DNA of 64,000 bases, taken from Blastomyces gilchristii SLH14081 (lineage: Eukaryota > Ascomycota > Eurotiomycetes > Onygenales > Ajellomycetaceae). The notes beneath the pieces were generated by a model. That model had not been told where the DNA came from. It saw only the letters and a list, made by a program, of their open reading frames with translations, and did no database searches. The DNA lies in NCBI RefSeq assembly GCF_000003855.2, contig NW_003101681.1, forward strand, positions 6,375,900 to 6,439,899, given 5' to 3'. The translations under genes were made by a program, and so were the position numbers. Positions 10,052 to 21,643 of the stretch are shown here, in pieces. Position 1 is the stretch's first letter; each line of letters begins with the position of its first letter.

Positions 10052-11755
10052 TTATTCGGTCAAACGTTTCTTCCTCGGCTTTTTGAATATTTGCGTTTGC
10101 TCAGTGAAAGAGTCGGTAGGGGTAACACCTGCTGAGTCAAGATATCCCAGCTAGCTTGACTGGTTGTTGTCCTCTTCCAGGGGTACCGATTTAGCGTTCG
10201 ATTGTTAGGAGTATTGAAGTTCTGACTGTGAGATGTGAAAATCCACATCAGGGGGTATCTGATCAATTGCGGAGCATATTCTTTTAAAATGAGTTGGCAT
10301 CCATATATCATAGACATTTCTTGTGAATTTGTATGCTGTCCATTTCTCTTTGCCATCCAGAGTGGTAAAATCGAACTTGTGGATTGGGTGGCGGTAGAAA
10401 TTCATCTTCTCTCCTTCAAGAACTGCATAATGACCGTAGATCCTCACTGCTGTATGGTCATGTGAGACTGAGAAGGCGAGTATCTCTCGGTTGACCTCTC
10501 TTTCACGCTTCACAAGCTTGAATAGCTCAATAGTAGCTCTCACTGCAATAGTGGCACTGTGGGCATTCTGTCGATCAGCGATATCAAGTGCTGCTGCACC
10601 ACACTTAACTTCACATGTTAAGAATGGGAAGTACATGTAGAATGTTGCCATGAAGTAGGATGTATCAGTCAGGTCACCGACAAAGGGCTGAAGCCTTTGC
10701 AGTTGGTCATCTGTAAATGCCTCTCGTCTGAAACCCACAGAGTAATCAGGCTGCGGACGAGGTTTAGTTACAGGGATAGCATTGTTCCAGCCTTCACTAA
10801 CACTTTCAATCAAAAATTTGAGATGCTCATTGCCATATATGGCTAGATTTTCTGCTGAAGGGACAATCAATCGAGTGATGTCCTGAATAACCATGGCCTC
10901 ATTCCTATCCTGCATCTTCTCACAGGTTTTTTCAAATAGATTGTCATGGAATAACGAGTTCTCCGGAACTCTTTGTTCAGCATCAAGCAAAGTTTGATAA
11001 CTGCTTTTGCTAGCATCTGTGATACCCAGTTTTGATTCTTTCATAAAACTGCCCTTGGTTTGAAGCAACATTCTGTAGTGTGCATTTTCATATGGAGCAC
11101 TCTTTTCCTCCCTCGGCATTTGGTCGCTGGGTGTGGTGGAGCTGATGACAGAACTAGCTTCCAATTGCTTGCGGTGTAGAGAAGATGTCGATTTTTTTCT
11201 TGCAAGTAGATGACTCATGTTTCTTCCGTGTTCAAAGTATTCTTTAGGCCAGATTCCTTCGTTCCTCCAGTAATTGATTGGATTTATATTATATTTGCAG
11301 CCGTTGCTTGCCAACTCCTGGATAGGTATATTCCCATCACTAGCAAGTGACGTTCGCGGTCGTTTTACAATATGCTCAGCTGGAATGTGGAGTGAGTCTC
11401 CAGCTTCTCGCGACTGCTTTTGTTTTTGATGTTTAGCTTGCGGAGAGGCCAGCAGGGCCTGAGGAGCCTTAGCTTTGAGTTAGCTTCATAGTGCAGTAAC
11501 TTATTGCAAGAGGAAAGTAACATGCCTCCTCTCTGGAATTATAGCCTGTTGGAAAGGGATATGGGTGGTTTTGTTCTGTTTTCCTGTCCGTTGATTGAAT
11601 TTGCTCATCATGGCCACTCAGACGTGGACTCCTGCGAACAGGTACTTGTGGTCGTTTCCCGACACCTTGGGGTCGCTTTCCTACCAACGGTCAGTCAAAG
11701 TAGCTGGTAATGTAATGAACATGAATAACGCACCTTGGTTTTGATGGCGGGCCAT
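10052..11755 (-). pseudogene. DUF7924-like fungal protein (PD-(D/E)XK-like), C-terminus interrupted
   Basis: The main frame runs from about 11475 to a stop at 10205-10207. It contains the conserved core PRPQPDYSVGFRREAFT, then FPFLTCEVKCGAAALDIADR, AFSVSHDHTAVRIYGHY, FYRHPIHKFDF and DIWMPTHFKRI. I associate this pattern with the fungal family DUF7924; a PDY followed by EVK resembles a PD-(D/E)XK nuclease core, which is inference. A likely start is ATG 11755-11753, with exon 1 to 11734 and exon 2 from 11680 (GKRPQGVGKRPQ, RRSPRL); the next junction near 11470-11510 is unclear. Past the TAA at 10205 the same frame continues with family-like sequence ending FKKPRKKR, broken by a further TAG and closing at 10052-10054. 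Both internal stops could derive from CAA and CAG by C-to-T change. The core may still be expressed in shortened form. Confidence 0.65.
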
Positions 11756-12283
11756 GATGACAAGAAGGGAGAGGGATAGGAGGTGGTTTTAAGTTGCTAC
11801 AGCACATATCCCAAGTTGGTAATTTATCCTAACACCCCTTCTCCTCGCTTATTAATTAGTTACCACTAATAACGTTAATGTTGGGGGGGTCCCGGGTTGA
11901 TCGGCCCTTCCACCAGTTGCCCCGATAACTAGTTAGTTAGTTAAGTTAGTTACCCACTAACTTATTGGGGCATAGTGAATGGGGCCGCCAAGTAGCAAGT
12001 AACTAGTACTACGCAGTAACTCCGTAGTTAACTGTTTATTAATAGGCAAATATGACGACATGAGTATTGGCCTGCCATTTGCCATTAGTTAGCAGATAAT
12101 AATAAACTTCATTGATATCATAAGTTAATAAATAAGCCAATGTGTCATTCATCTCTCTGAGATTTTGAATCCCTTTGCTGTTTATCTAGTTATATATTTA
12201 CTTGTCAATCCTATAGCCATCTCTTCCACTTATTTCCCAACCCAAGTATAACTATCCGGCGCGACCCGGCACCATTTGAACCA

Positions 12284-13506
12284 ATGGCGAAAGCTATCGC
12301 AGTGATTGCTGGCGTGGGTGCTGGCACAGTAAGGCGTTTCCATTTTACTTTTGGGGAAGAAAATCACATAGCATTCTTTTGTTCTAACACTGTTGTGTAA
12401 TGTGGCAGGGAGCTTCCATCGCCCGAAAATTTGCCCAAAAATACAGCGTGGCCGTCCTAGCTCGTAGTCCAACCAGCTATCAGTCTCTCGTCCAAGAAAT
12501 AAGTAGCAGCGGCGGGAACGCCGTTGGCATAAACACGGATGTCACTAGTGTCGCGAGCGTGAAAAATGCTTTCTCAGAAATATCGAAGGCGTTCCCTGGC
12601 GCGCCAGTTGCGGCTGCGATATATAATGTTGGCGGAGGCTTCGTGCGGAAACCCTTTCTCGAACTTTCGCAGGAGGATTTCACGGCTGGCTTTGAGAGCA
12701 ATGCGTATGCACATCACATTTCTAAATTATGTCTTTTTGCATCAAAATCACGTTGTTATTCCAGTCCCTATCCTATGGCCCTTGCGCCAACCCCAAAAGG
12801 CCATCTCTGTTATGTGAACTGTGACCAAAACGAACATGCTAACGTGTTTACTATATGCTATGTATCAAACGATTTGCAGCAAAGGAGCCTTTCATTTCTC
12901 CCAGGCCGCCCTGCCTTTACTTTTGAAGTCTGGAAACCTGGAATACCCACCTACGCTCATTTTCACTGGTACAACCAACCCCCGCCCACTTTACAGCCTT
13001 TACAACCTCCTCCTCGGAATTGGCTGAATAAAGCTAATATGGCTTATATTAGGCGCTACGGCAAGTCTCAGAGGATCTGCCCTTTGCTCATCTTTTGCAA
13101 CGGGGAAGTCTGCTCTGCGCGCCCTGTCCCAGTCTCTAGCTAGGGAGTTTGGTCCCCAGGGGATCCACGTTTGCCATACTATTATTGATGGCGTTATTGA
13201 TATTGAACGCACGAAAGGCTTCCATTTTGATGTCCCAGATGCAAAATTGAATCCCAATTCGGTCAGTACGAATGCTGGAATTTTAGTGTCATTGCTAGCT
13301 AAAGCAAGGGGAAAAACGGGGAAAGGAGGGCTACTGATGAAGAAAAGACCTGCCTTGCTTACCTCGAGCTTAAGTGATAAGTTACCGTTTAGCTAACATT
13401 CTATTTATGTCTCTAGATTGCGGATACGTATTGGTTCCTGCACACTCAGCCGAGAACCACATTTACCCAAGAACTTGACTTGCGACCTTATGTTGAAAAA
13501 TGGTAA
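12284..13506 (+). CDS. short-chain dehydrogenase/reductase (SDR)
   Basis: This is an NAD(P)-dependent oxidoreductase with a Rossmann fold; the substrate is unknown. Five exons keep one frame: 12284-12328, 12409-12704, 12880-12968, 13053-13261 and 13417-13506, giving 242 residues, normal for a compact SDR. The cofactor loop is split by intron 1 and reads GVGAGTGASIARKF when joined. Downstream, NVGGGF corresponds to the NAG-type motif. KGAFHFSQAALPLLL, IFTGATASLRGSA, SSFATGKSALRALSQSL and the C-terminal IADTYWFLHTQPRTTFTQE match a widespread fungal SDR subfamily. The usual catalytic Tyr-X3-Lys appears as FATGK: Lys is kept but Tyr is Phe/Ala-like here, so activity may be atypical for SDRs. Splice sites were chosen because each join restores family sequence. 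Not a cluster member as far as the neighbours show. Confidence 0.85.
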
Positions 13507-14041
13507 AACAGTACCCCTTCTACGAGATCCCCTAGCCAGGGCGGCACAGTGTAATCTTAGGAAAATGGCGGGTGGTATAACTATGGCTCTCGCTGGTATT
13601 CGCCTCATTCACCGACTGATCAGTAAAAAAATGATGAAGGCCATGGATTCTGATTGGAACTATATTTTTGGTTTTTCTTGCATATTATAAAAGTTAGGAA
13701 ATACAATGATAATAATACTATCTTGATTGTCCCTCATCGTATGTTTTGTTGTATGTTGGTTCGCAGAGCAAGTTATGTCATTATGACTAAGCACCACGCC
13801 TTTTGCGTTTTTAAAGATTCTCCGAAACATGCTCCAAAGTCGCAGCAACAAAGTACCAACGCCGTGATTGCGGCCTTTCTATTGCGATAAGACACCCCCC
13901 ATACATGGATGGAGTAAGTAGTAACTTGGCGTCGTGACTTGCTCCCCATTCTCACTTTCTGGTCGGCTTCTGGTCTCAGCAGCCCCTAACCTCTCTCCCT
14001 CTTTAGATCCCGACAACCGACAAACCCATACCTTCTCCAAT
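13507..14041. other. intergenic, no gene seen
   Basis: The 535 bases between the SDR stop and the next start are AT-rich at first and C/T-rich before 14042. I see only a probable terminator/promoter region. Confidence 0.4.
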
Positions 14042-15397
14042 ATGGTTCTGAACGAAGTATCGTCCCAGGCGGATGGCTATGGTAATGCTGCCATGGACTC
14101 CGACGATAGCTACTCGTTCTCGCAAAACTCACTATCACCTCTCAGAAAATTTGCCGCTCGAATTGAGATTCCGCCCTATGGATTAGGGAAACAATTATTA
14201 TTCCTGCGGTCAAAAGAGGCATATGAGGAATATATGGCTACTCGTATCAAGCAGCATATTGAAATCGGAATGGCTTTTGTGGACCGGCCTCTTACTCAAC
14301 TGGAAACCGACTCTTTCGTTGACCAGGCCGTAGGCTTAACGACAAAACCTCGAATCGGTGCTTACCTTGGCTCCTTCTTGGGGTTCGTGCTAGTCGCCAA
14401 ACCTTTCTTCAAGAACGGTCGTCTAATACCTATTGCGCAAATGAAGAGTATGGTAGATAGACAGCTAATCATTAAAACCCTGCTTTGGCCGTTCTGCGCC
14501 GTTGCGGGAAATACTTTCGGAAAAGCAAGCGGCGCTTCTCTGGCTGTACGAGACCTAACATCCGATCCCAGATTAACCCAGTATCGGCAAGACCGTGCAA
14601 ATCAGGATCCTCAGAAGGTTCAAAAGAGCTTAGAAAAACTTGGATGGAAGACTCGCCATACTCAGCCGCGTCCCCATCGCCACCCTTCCGCGCAACAAAA
14701 TATACCAGAGCATGAACATGCCAGCCCATCCGCTGGATTCGAGTCAACCGGCTATGGTGACTCGATGTACTCTTCTATCCAGTACGGATCCTCAAATGAA
14801 AGTTACGGAATTCAATCACAAGCGGATTCGCAGATTTTGGGACAATCGAGTTCACAGCAACGGAATCCGCAACAGCAGCAGCAACAACAACAACAACAAG
14901 GCAGTTGGGATATGTATCGACAGGGCCGTCAGTCAGTCAATAAAAGCGATAATGAAGACATATTTGATCTCCGCTCCGATACCACAGCACCAGCAGCCAG
15001 CTCAACGGCCACTAGATCACAGCCTTCGGGAAGTGCCTGGGACAGGCTACGCGGGTCATCGTCCACTTCCACCCCCGCATCTACCAACAGGGGAGGCTCA
15101 ACATTTGATTCCCCAACATCGAACACCGAGAGCGCATCGTCCGAGTCATTACCAACGCCCTCCGGCAGCTCGTGGGACCGAATACGCAACGCATCCGCGT
15201 TCCCCTCATCCGCCCCTTTCCAACCGCCACCTGAGCAATGGTCTCAGAGTCAACAAGATAACTATTCTGAGTCTACACAACACTCCAAGGACAAGGCGCA
15301 ACGCGAGTTTGACCGTTTGCTTGAGAAGGAGAGGCAGAACAGCGGTGACAGCGACGGTTATACCAAACAAATGGGGGAGTGGGGTAGGGGTTCATAG
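14042..15397 (+). CDS. conserved hypothetical protein with two hydrophobic segments and Q/S-rich tail
   Basis: This intronless frame gives 451 residues from the ATG at 14042. The frame is open to 13934, but the earlier ATG lies in leader-like sequence, so the later start is preferred. Residues 1-60 are acidic/Ser-rich. Residues about 60-190 form the conserved-looking part, with two hydrophobic stretches, IGAYLGSFLGFVLVAKPFF and LIIKTLLWPFCAVAGN, suggesting a hairpin membrane protein or membrane-associated domain. From about residue 200 to the end it is low complexity, with a poly-Gln run (14873-14900) and three spaced copies of a short SGS(S/A)WDR(I/L)R-like motif. I do not recognise the family; a faint resemblance to OCIA-domain mitochondrial/endosomal proteins was considered and not established. 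Confidence 0.65.
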   Translation: MVLNEVSSQADGYGNAAMDSDDSYSFSQNSLSPLRKFAARIEIPPYGLGKQLLFLRSKEAYEEYMATRIKQHIEIGMAFVDRPLTQLETDSFVDQAVGLTTKPRIGAYLGSFLGFVLVAKPFFKNGRLIPIAQMKSMVDRQLIIKTLLWPFCAVAGNTFGKASGASLAVRDLTSDPRLTQYRQDRANQDPQKVQKSLEKLGWKTRHTQPRPHRHPSAQQNIPEHEHASPSAGFESTGYGDSMYSSIQYGSSNESYGIQSQADSQILGQSSSQQRNPQQQQQQQQQQGSWDMYRQGRQSVNKSDNEDIFDLRSDTTAPAASSTATRSQPSGSAWDRLRGSSSTSTPASTNRGGSTFDSPTSNTESASSESLPTPSGSSWDRIRNASAFPSSAPFQPPPEQWSQSQQDNYSESTQHSKDKAQREFDRLLEKERQNSGDSDGYTKQMGEWGRGS

Positions 15398-16516
15398 CGA
15401 AGGTGATTTTGTACTTGTAAATATTATTTGCTGATATTTCATTTTTATTTCTGAGGTCTCGCCGGCTATTCTCCTCTCTTTTTATTCGACTTTCCTTTCA
15501 GAGGATTTCAAGCGAATGGAGCATTAGGATAACACTAGCCTCTTCATCGATTGCATGTTCCCAGCCGTTTCCATATGGGGGGGGGGGGGGAATATAACCC
15601 CTGAATTTGGGCTCACTCACGGGTATGCGAATGTACACATTTCTTATACCTGTGTGCATTGCTTGTATCTACATACCACAACTTCTATATTATATTACCC
15701 ACTTGAATGAAAGCCAAACTACAAGGTCAAAAAGTTTCATGTAGCATGCTTTCCGTAAGTAGAACCATCGGGGATACTACGTAGGTTAAGAGGAGAGTAA
15801 ATTATTCGTATATAATTTTATAGATATGGAGAGGGGGTGCGCTACAAGAAACGGAAAAAACACTACCACAATCTTTCATCAAAGCCACCCCGGTAAAGAA
15901 GCATCAATCCCCTGAGAAGAAGAATATCGCAAGGAAAGACAATCGAAATAGAGAAGTGGGGATATCAGAACGACATGAACAGAAGCGACATAGAAACTGA
16001 ACAGAAAAAGCAAAAGGAAAGGGGAAAAAAACAAGGGGGGTTAAGGAGCTTATAAATTCAACCTTTGCTAGTATAGATACTTTCGGAAAAACGAACATGC
16101 TAAAATGGGAATATAAATGAATATTCGGGTGGGAGGATATTATGTGCCGCCTTAACCTTTAGCAGCCATTGGTCGCTAAGCTTCGCTGCTACACGATATT
16201 CACACAGTCTTCTTGCCCATGAGTAGAGGATAGAAAAGAAAAGAAACGAAACTGAAATAACATGAATTAGAATAAAAAACGCATTTTTACCGCCGACGGT
16301 ATCCCTTCTTTAAACTTGGCCAACTTTCATGTTCTGATTGGTAATTCCAAATCTCAAAACATCACGTAGTAAAACAGTTAGTTTCTTGTTGTTACCATTC
16401 CTTAATTTTTTTTTTTTTTTTTTTCCCTCCGGTTTTCAACAGCGGCCTAGTCAATGTCGCAGTGTTGGCCCTTAGATGTATAAATCGCTGGAGGTGAGAG
16501 TATTGCTGTCACTAAT
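15398..16516. other. 3' flanks of two convergent genes
   Basis: This 1.1 kb spacer separates convergent genes. It holds a G run at about 15588-15600 and a T run at about 16408-16424, but no coding sequence that I can support. Confidence 0.45.
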
Positions 16517-19500
16517 CTATATCCTGTTCTCTATAACATTTTGTATGGATAAACTTTCATAGGGTGAAGGCGCATCGGATTCCGAAGGCGTGGGCCGTGT
16601 ATTGCGGCCCCGGCTTGTGCTACGCATCCTATCCGTAAAATTGCGGATTTTACTCGTGAAGTTTTCATTCACACTGCGGCCACGGCGATGGGAGGTATCG
16701 CCATTGCTTCTCGAGGGCGACATTCCTGACGACTCGGCGATGGGGGAGAAGATTGCTGGTGGTTGTTGTTGGTGTTGCAGGGGAATATCGTTCATCTTTC
16801 CGGGATCATCGATGGCAATATTGATAGTGCCCACGCCGGAAACTAGTGAGTTTCGTGAATCGTACGTCGACGGCATATGGTTATGCGTATGGATCATGGG
16901 AGGCGGTGGGGGCGGTGGTGGAGGTGATTGAAGATGCCGAAGTTCTGGGAGGAGGGGTGGCGGTCCGTTGCCATTGTTGCCAGTTGAATGATTCTGGCCC
17001 ATATCCTGTGAGGTCTGTCGACGATGAGCGAATTTCTGTGCTGGTTTGCTACTAGGTATCTGTTGCTGATAATGCGGGTGGGCTAAAAGCCCGTGTGGCT
17101 TCCCATTGAGCTCAAGGTGGTCAGGTGGAGCAGAAGCTGACCGCGAAATATTATGTCCACTCGGTCGATAAACAGCGTCGCTCAGTGTCATTATATTGTC
17201 TGGGACCTCAGGGAGAGCAGGGGCGTTGACGTCTGCATAGCCGGTGCTGTATTTTGGATGTCTCATTGCCCTCGGCGTTGCGGGTAGCCCAATCGGAACA
17301 TTCGAGGGTCCACGTCCCGAGTGGTTGGAGTCAGAATTATTTGAATTGGCTGGAGATAGGTTTTTTCCACCCATCCTTTGATGGAAGGAGCCGCTGTATG
17401 GAGGACTGTCAGTTGCATTTTGTCGGTGGGACAGGTTACTGCTATTCTCGCCCGGAAGCGGAATTGAGGGAGCAGAAGGTCGGCGTGCGAGGGACAGACG
17501 GCGAGCTTCCAGTTCAGCGGCAGCTAATTCCTTTCTTTTACGTTCCGCCACGGATTGAAGCGACGTTGGCTGGCCACTGGTTTCAACGCCTGCTACTAAG
17601 GGCATTTCATTATCGATAGGGTAGGCATGCCTGCGATGGCCTCTAATACCATCTCCACTGGCGTGCGTATCTCTGCATGCACTAGTTGACCGGTCCTGAC
17701 TCTGTCTACTTTGAGATCTGTTACGCTCTCTCCTTCGGTCTGGAGACGGATCACGGCGGGCACTTGTGCCACGTTCTGGACGGCGAGTCTGACTCGCTTG
17801 TCTAGATCGCACACGGTGTTTTCTATCCACGTTAACTAGTCGAAGGCCGTTCTCAATATCCTGGCCACTATTGTAGTCTCCAAGTGTGGGGGACATGGGA
17901 AGCGGGGAAGAAGGAGATCTCGGGCCAGATCCTTCTGTCCTTTGCGAACTTCTACCCCGTGTTTCAAGAGAGTATAACGGATCCGGGGTGTGGCGACGCG
18001 TGGTGACCTGACTAGACTTATCGCCTGCCAAAGAACTGGAACGATTGCGGAGTCGATGGCCACTCTTGGAGGTTGATCGTGTTCGAGATTTCGTACGTCT
18101 GCTGCTTCTGTGGCGGCGTCCTTGGTCCGTGTTCGATTTTGATTGATAATCGATGTTGTCAGTGCCTGTAGTATAGAGCGCTAAGTCATCTGGAGACATC
18201 GGGATGGGCGACGATGGCGACCTCTTCGCTGGCTGTATGTACCGCTGATTGCTTCGTCCGCGGGATTCTTTCGAGTGATTTCGTGATTTCTGCTTGCTAC
18301 GAAGCTTGATATTCGAGTCGGTATCTGTGTTTCGCCGTTCGCGTCCGATTCTATGGTGGCCTGAACGGTAGCTAGCTTCGTCTAAGCTACTGATATATTG
18401 ATCAATACTTCTGACACTGGCGTTCGCACTCCTTGTTGACCTTGCACTGCTAGTAGACATAGCTGAGGTATAAAAATTATCCGGTGTCGCTCCTCGATGC
18501 TGGTTTTGCGATATTGATCGACGTATAACGTCGTAGGACATTGAAGGCTCGGGTCCACTGGGTGGGAAATCATCCAACGGTGGCCATTGAATATGGAGAC
18601 CCTCGGCCTTGCGATCGCCCTTCCGTTCACGCGACTTCGTTCTATTGTTGTGCTGTGCTTTCAGTGTTTCAAATATATCGTTCGGAGGCGAAAATGGACG
18701 ACCTCCGTCAGATGCATCGTCACCGTGCAAAACTGCCGTTGTTGGAGTCTTCCTTGGGATTTCGGATACAGGCGTATACCTAGCAGATGATAATAGAATC
18801 GGTTCCGAGGTGTCCACAGATGGTCGCTGTGCGTTGGCCATCTCCGCATTACGAGCATCCCTCTCTTTATCCGATCCTGAGTCAACGGGTGTTGGCAAGC
18901 CCTTTGGAATATTAAAAGCCGGAGGATTTACATCAATTGGAGTTTCACCGATGGATGGGAGGCGATGTTTACCATAGCTGTTCGGTGTTCCCACGCGGCC
19001 CATTCGGCCTGTAGGTAATTTGTGTGAACCAAATCCTCCCGGTGAGCTAGGGTCTACCAGTGCGGAATCCGCAATTGGAGTTACCCCGGGGGCATTTGTT
19101 GGGGTCCGATCCGCAGAAGTAAGACCAGGGAATCTGAATTGGCCGCTAGGCTGCGGACTGAAAGAGGTGATGAGCTTCAGGGCAGGGCTTTTAAGAGTGC
19201 CGCGAGAAGGTGGACGGGGAGCATTGGCAGTAACGGAAGGCTCAGCATTTGTTGGTGTCGGGCCTCGAGATCTGGACAACTGATCTGATAAAATGGTGGT
19301 CATCTGGGCAGTCGGAGAAGCCCAGGCTTCGGATGTCTCCGCATCGGTACAAGCGAAGCACCGTATAGCTAGATGTTGTTGGGAGTTTTGAACGACGTGC
19401 TCACCCCATTTTCTGACTAGATACGATTGCCGCTGCCACTCAGAAGGCATTAACAAGCACGTCAAAAGAATAGCCTCCATATACATATTTCTGGATACGT

Positions 19501-21643
19501 AAACTTCGATGGCATCGTTGCAATCACCCATCCCGAGAAGAACTGCTGCCGATGCATGAATATCGCCTTTTGCCAGAAGTTTCTGGACCAGTGCTTGACC
19601 AAGATGTTTGCTATGGCCCTGATTTCCAAGCTGAGTTAATGCAAGCAACATCCAGTCGCTGTATTGGCTAGAGCCTGGTCCCATCATTGATAGTATAAGA
19701 TTCGTGTCGATTTCTCCCAGCCAGCGGGCGAGGAGAATGGCATGTTGGCTTCCCGGGTTGTGACGGCGCACTACAAGAATAGGATAATTAGTAGGATAAT
19801 GAATGACTATGTAACAGCCAAAATAGAATGGAACTCACACTCATCTCGAATCAACTCATCAATATCTCCGTCCCATCCGAAAACGACATGGAGCATCTGT
19901 TTCCTTAACTCATCCGGAGATAGGTTGCCATCGTTCTGAGGGCGAGGAGGTTGGAAGGGAACATTGTTCACACGGCTCCGGATATAAGGGAATAGTTCCG
20001 TGATTGGCTTGTCGAGGGAACTGGTATTACTGCTATTGCTACCATTCGGAACATACTCGTGGCGCAACCGTGAGGTACCGCGACCGTATGATCTTCTAGA
20101 GGACGTAGAAAGTGAAGATGCATAATTCAATGAGGTTACCGATCGCGATTCCGGTATTGAATGGGCTGGTGAACCCATTGAAAAGGTAGTTCCGCTATTG
20201 TAAGATCTAGAACGGATCGACGTCGCGCCTCGGATACCGCGATTGTACGAGTTTGCGGAGCTGGTCGAGGTGGTCTGGCTTCCGGTGGACAGTGGACTCT
20301 TTAGCCCAGCCCGTTGCCGGGCGAGTTCTAGGGCATTCGGCTCAATGGGTCGGCCTGACGAAGCTGGGGATGGACTTCTCATTCTCTCAACAATGCTAGT
20401 CTGATATTGGGCAAGATTTCGTGTCGTAAGACCCGATTCAACCTTCTCGGGTTGCGTTTCAGCGGGTTGGCTGGTCAAAGCAGTAAGAGGGATGTGCTGA
20501 ACATTGGCGACCATGGTAGGGTTCTCAAGGTCATATTGTTGAACAGTATGGTTCGGCCCCAATGTGAACAGAGTAGCTGTTGATCCATAGTTGGCCAAAC
20601 CTCTCACACCTCGTACGGTTGGCACTTGTTCATAAGTAACGTGTTTTGTTCTCACATCCCACGCCCAGGTTTCCCTAAAACATAAGTGAGCCAATGAAAA
20701 TGGCGAGGCAACGGTAGGGGAATACACAAACATACCCTTCAGCATATTGAACAATTCGCCCATTCTTAGACCAAGCCAGCCATTTAGGTCCAGGTGAGCC
20801 GTATTCAGACCTCTTCAAAGACCTAATGACGCGAGGCGTTTCGTTCGCCGGATGTTTCGATACACTCCACACAAGTAAATCTCCTTCAACCGTCTGGCTG
20901 GCAAGCATGTCCGACTTCTGTTTCGTTGATGAGGCATGCCATGCCAGTGAAACAATGGAGGAAGGGCCCCGGGAGGTAGTAAGTGTGTGCAATATCGTAA
21001 AAGGTTGAATGGTAGCGATTAAAATTGAGCCATTGTTATATCTGTAAAGATGATTGTCAGCGGCGCGTCTCAACGATTTCTCCCTGGAGGGCATACCCGA
21101 TCGCATAAATCCGACAATCGTTTCCCGGTGCCAAAGCAGTGATGGGATCGAAAATCGTGCGGGCCGACACATGTTCAGAAGTTGCAGGCTCAAATAAGAT
21201 TACTTCCCCTTTTACATTTCCTGAATGCCGGTCAGCCAAAAGAGTTTTTATGTCTAATCTTTTTGGAGAGGTTTCCTACCAAACGACACATTTCCGTTCC
21301 GCAACCAGGTTGCAACTCGGATGTGTTCGAAGGAAGCAAATCGCGATATCTCTTGACCAGTGAATATATCCCAAACAATCGCTGTCTGACTAACATCATA
21401 GCTAACTACCAGCCTACCTGCACCCCTTTCGCTAACGTTATCAACCGAAATAAATTGGATTTTCTCCTGGTGGCGGTCAAACCGTCGCTCGATTGCCAGA
21501 GTATCATGGTGTAGACAGAGGATAGAAGAGCCTTGAGCGTAGAGAAACAATGACGCAGTGGAGGCACATGGGTCGAAATCGTCGTGGGTGTTTATCTGGC
21601 TCACTGCCAGAGCACCCGAGGTGGATTTCGAACCTGTAGACAT
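16517..21643 (-). CDS. large WD40-repeat / alpha-solenoid scaffold protein
   Basis: Five exons keep a single frame: 21643-21280, 21220-21097, 21041-20736, 20674-19839 and 19770-16517, totalling 1627 residues. Residues 1 to about 330 are WD40-like: TAIVWDIFTGQEISRF, GDLLVWSVSKH and TWAWDVRTKHV are typical blade strands, giving a seven-blade propeller or part of one. A Ser-rich linker follows. Residues about 545-690 form a helical-repeat stretch (HAILLARWLGEID, ALVQKLLAKGDIHASAAVLL, DCNDAIEVYVSRNMYMEAIL) like the alpha-solenoids after propellers in COPI, Sec16 and Gemin5-type scaffolds. The last 900 residues are Ser/Arg/Pro-rich and disordered, with SRGR/RSRS patches and nine consecutive prolines near residue 1510. 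Architecture suggests a scaffold for RNA-protein or membrane-coat assembly; the specific function is not recognised. Confidence 0.8.
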
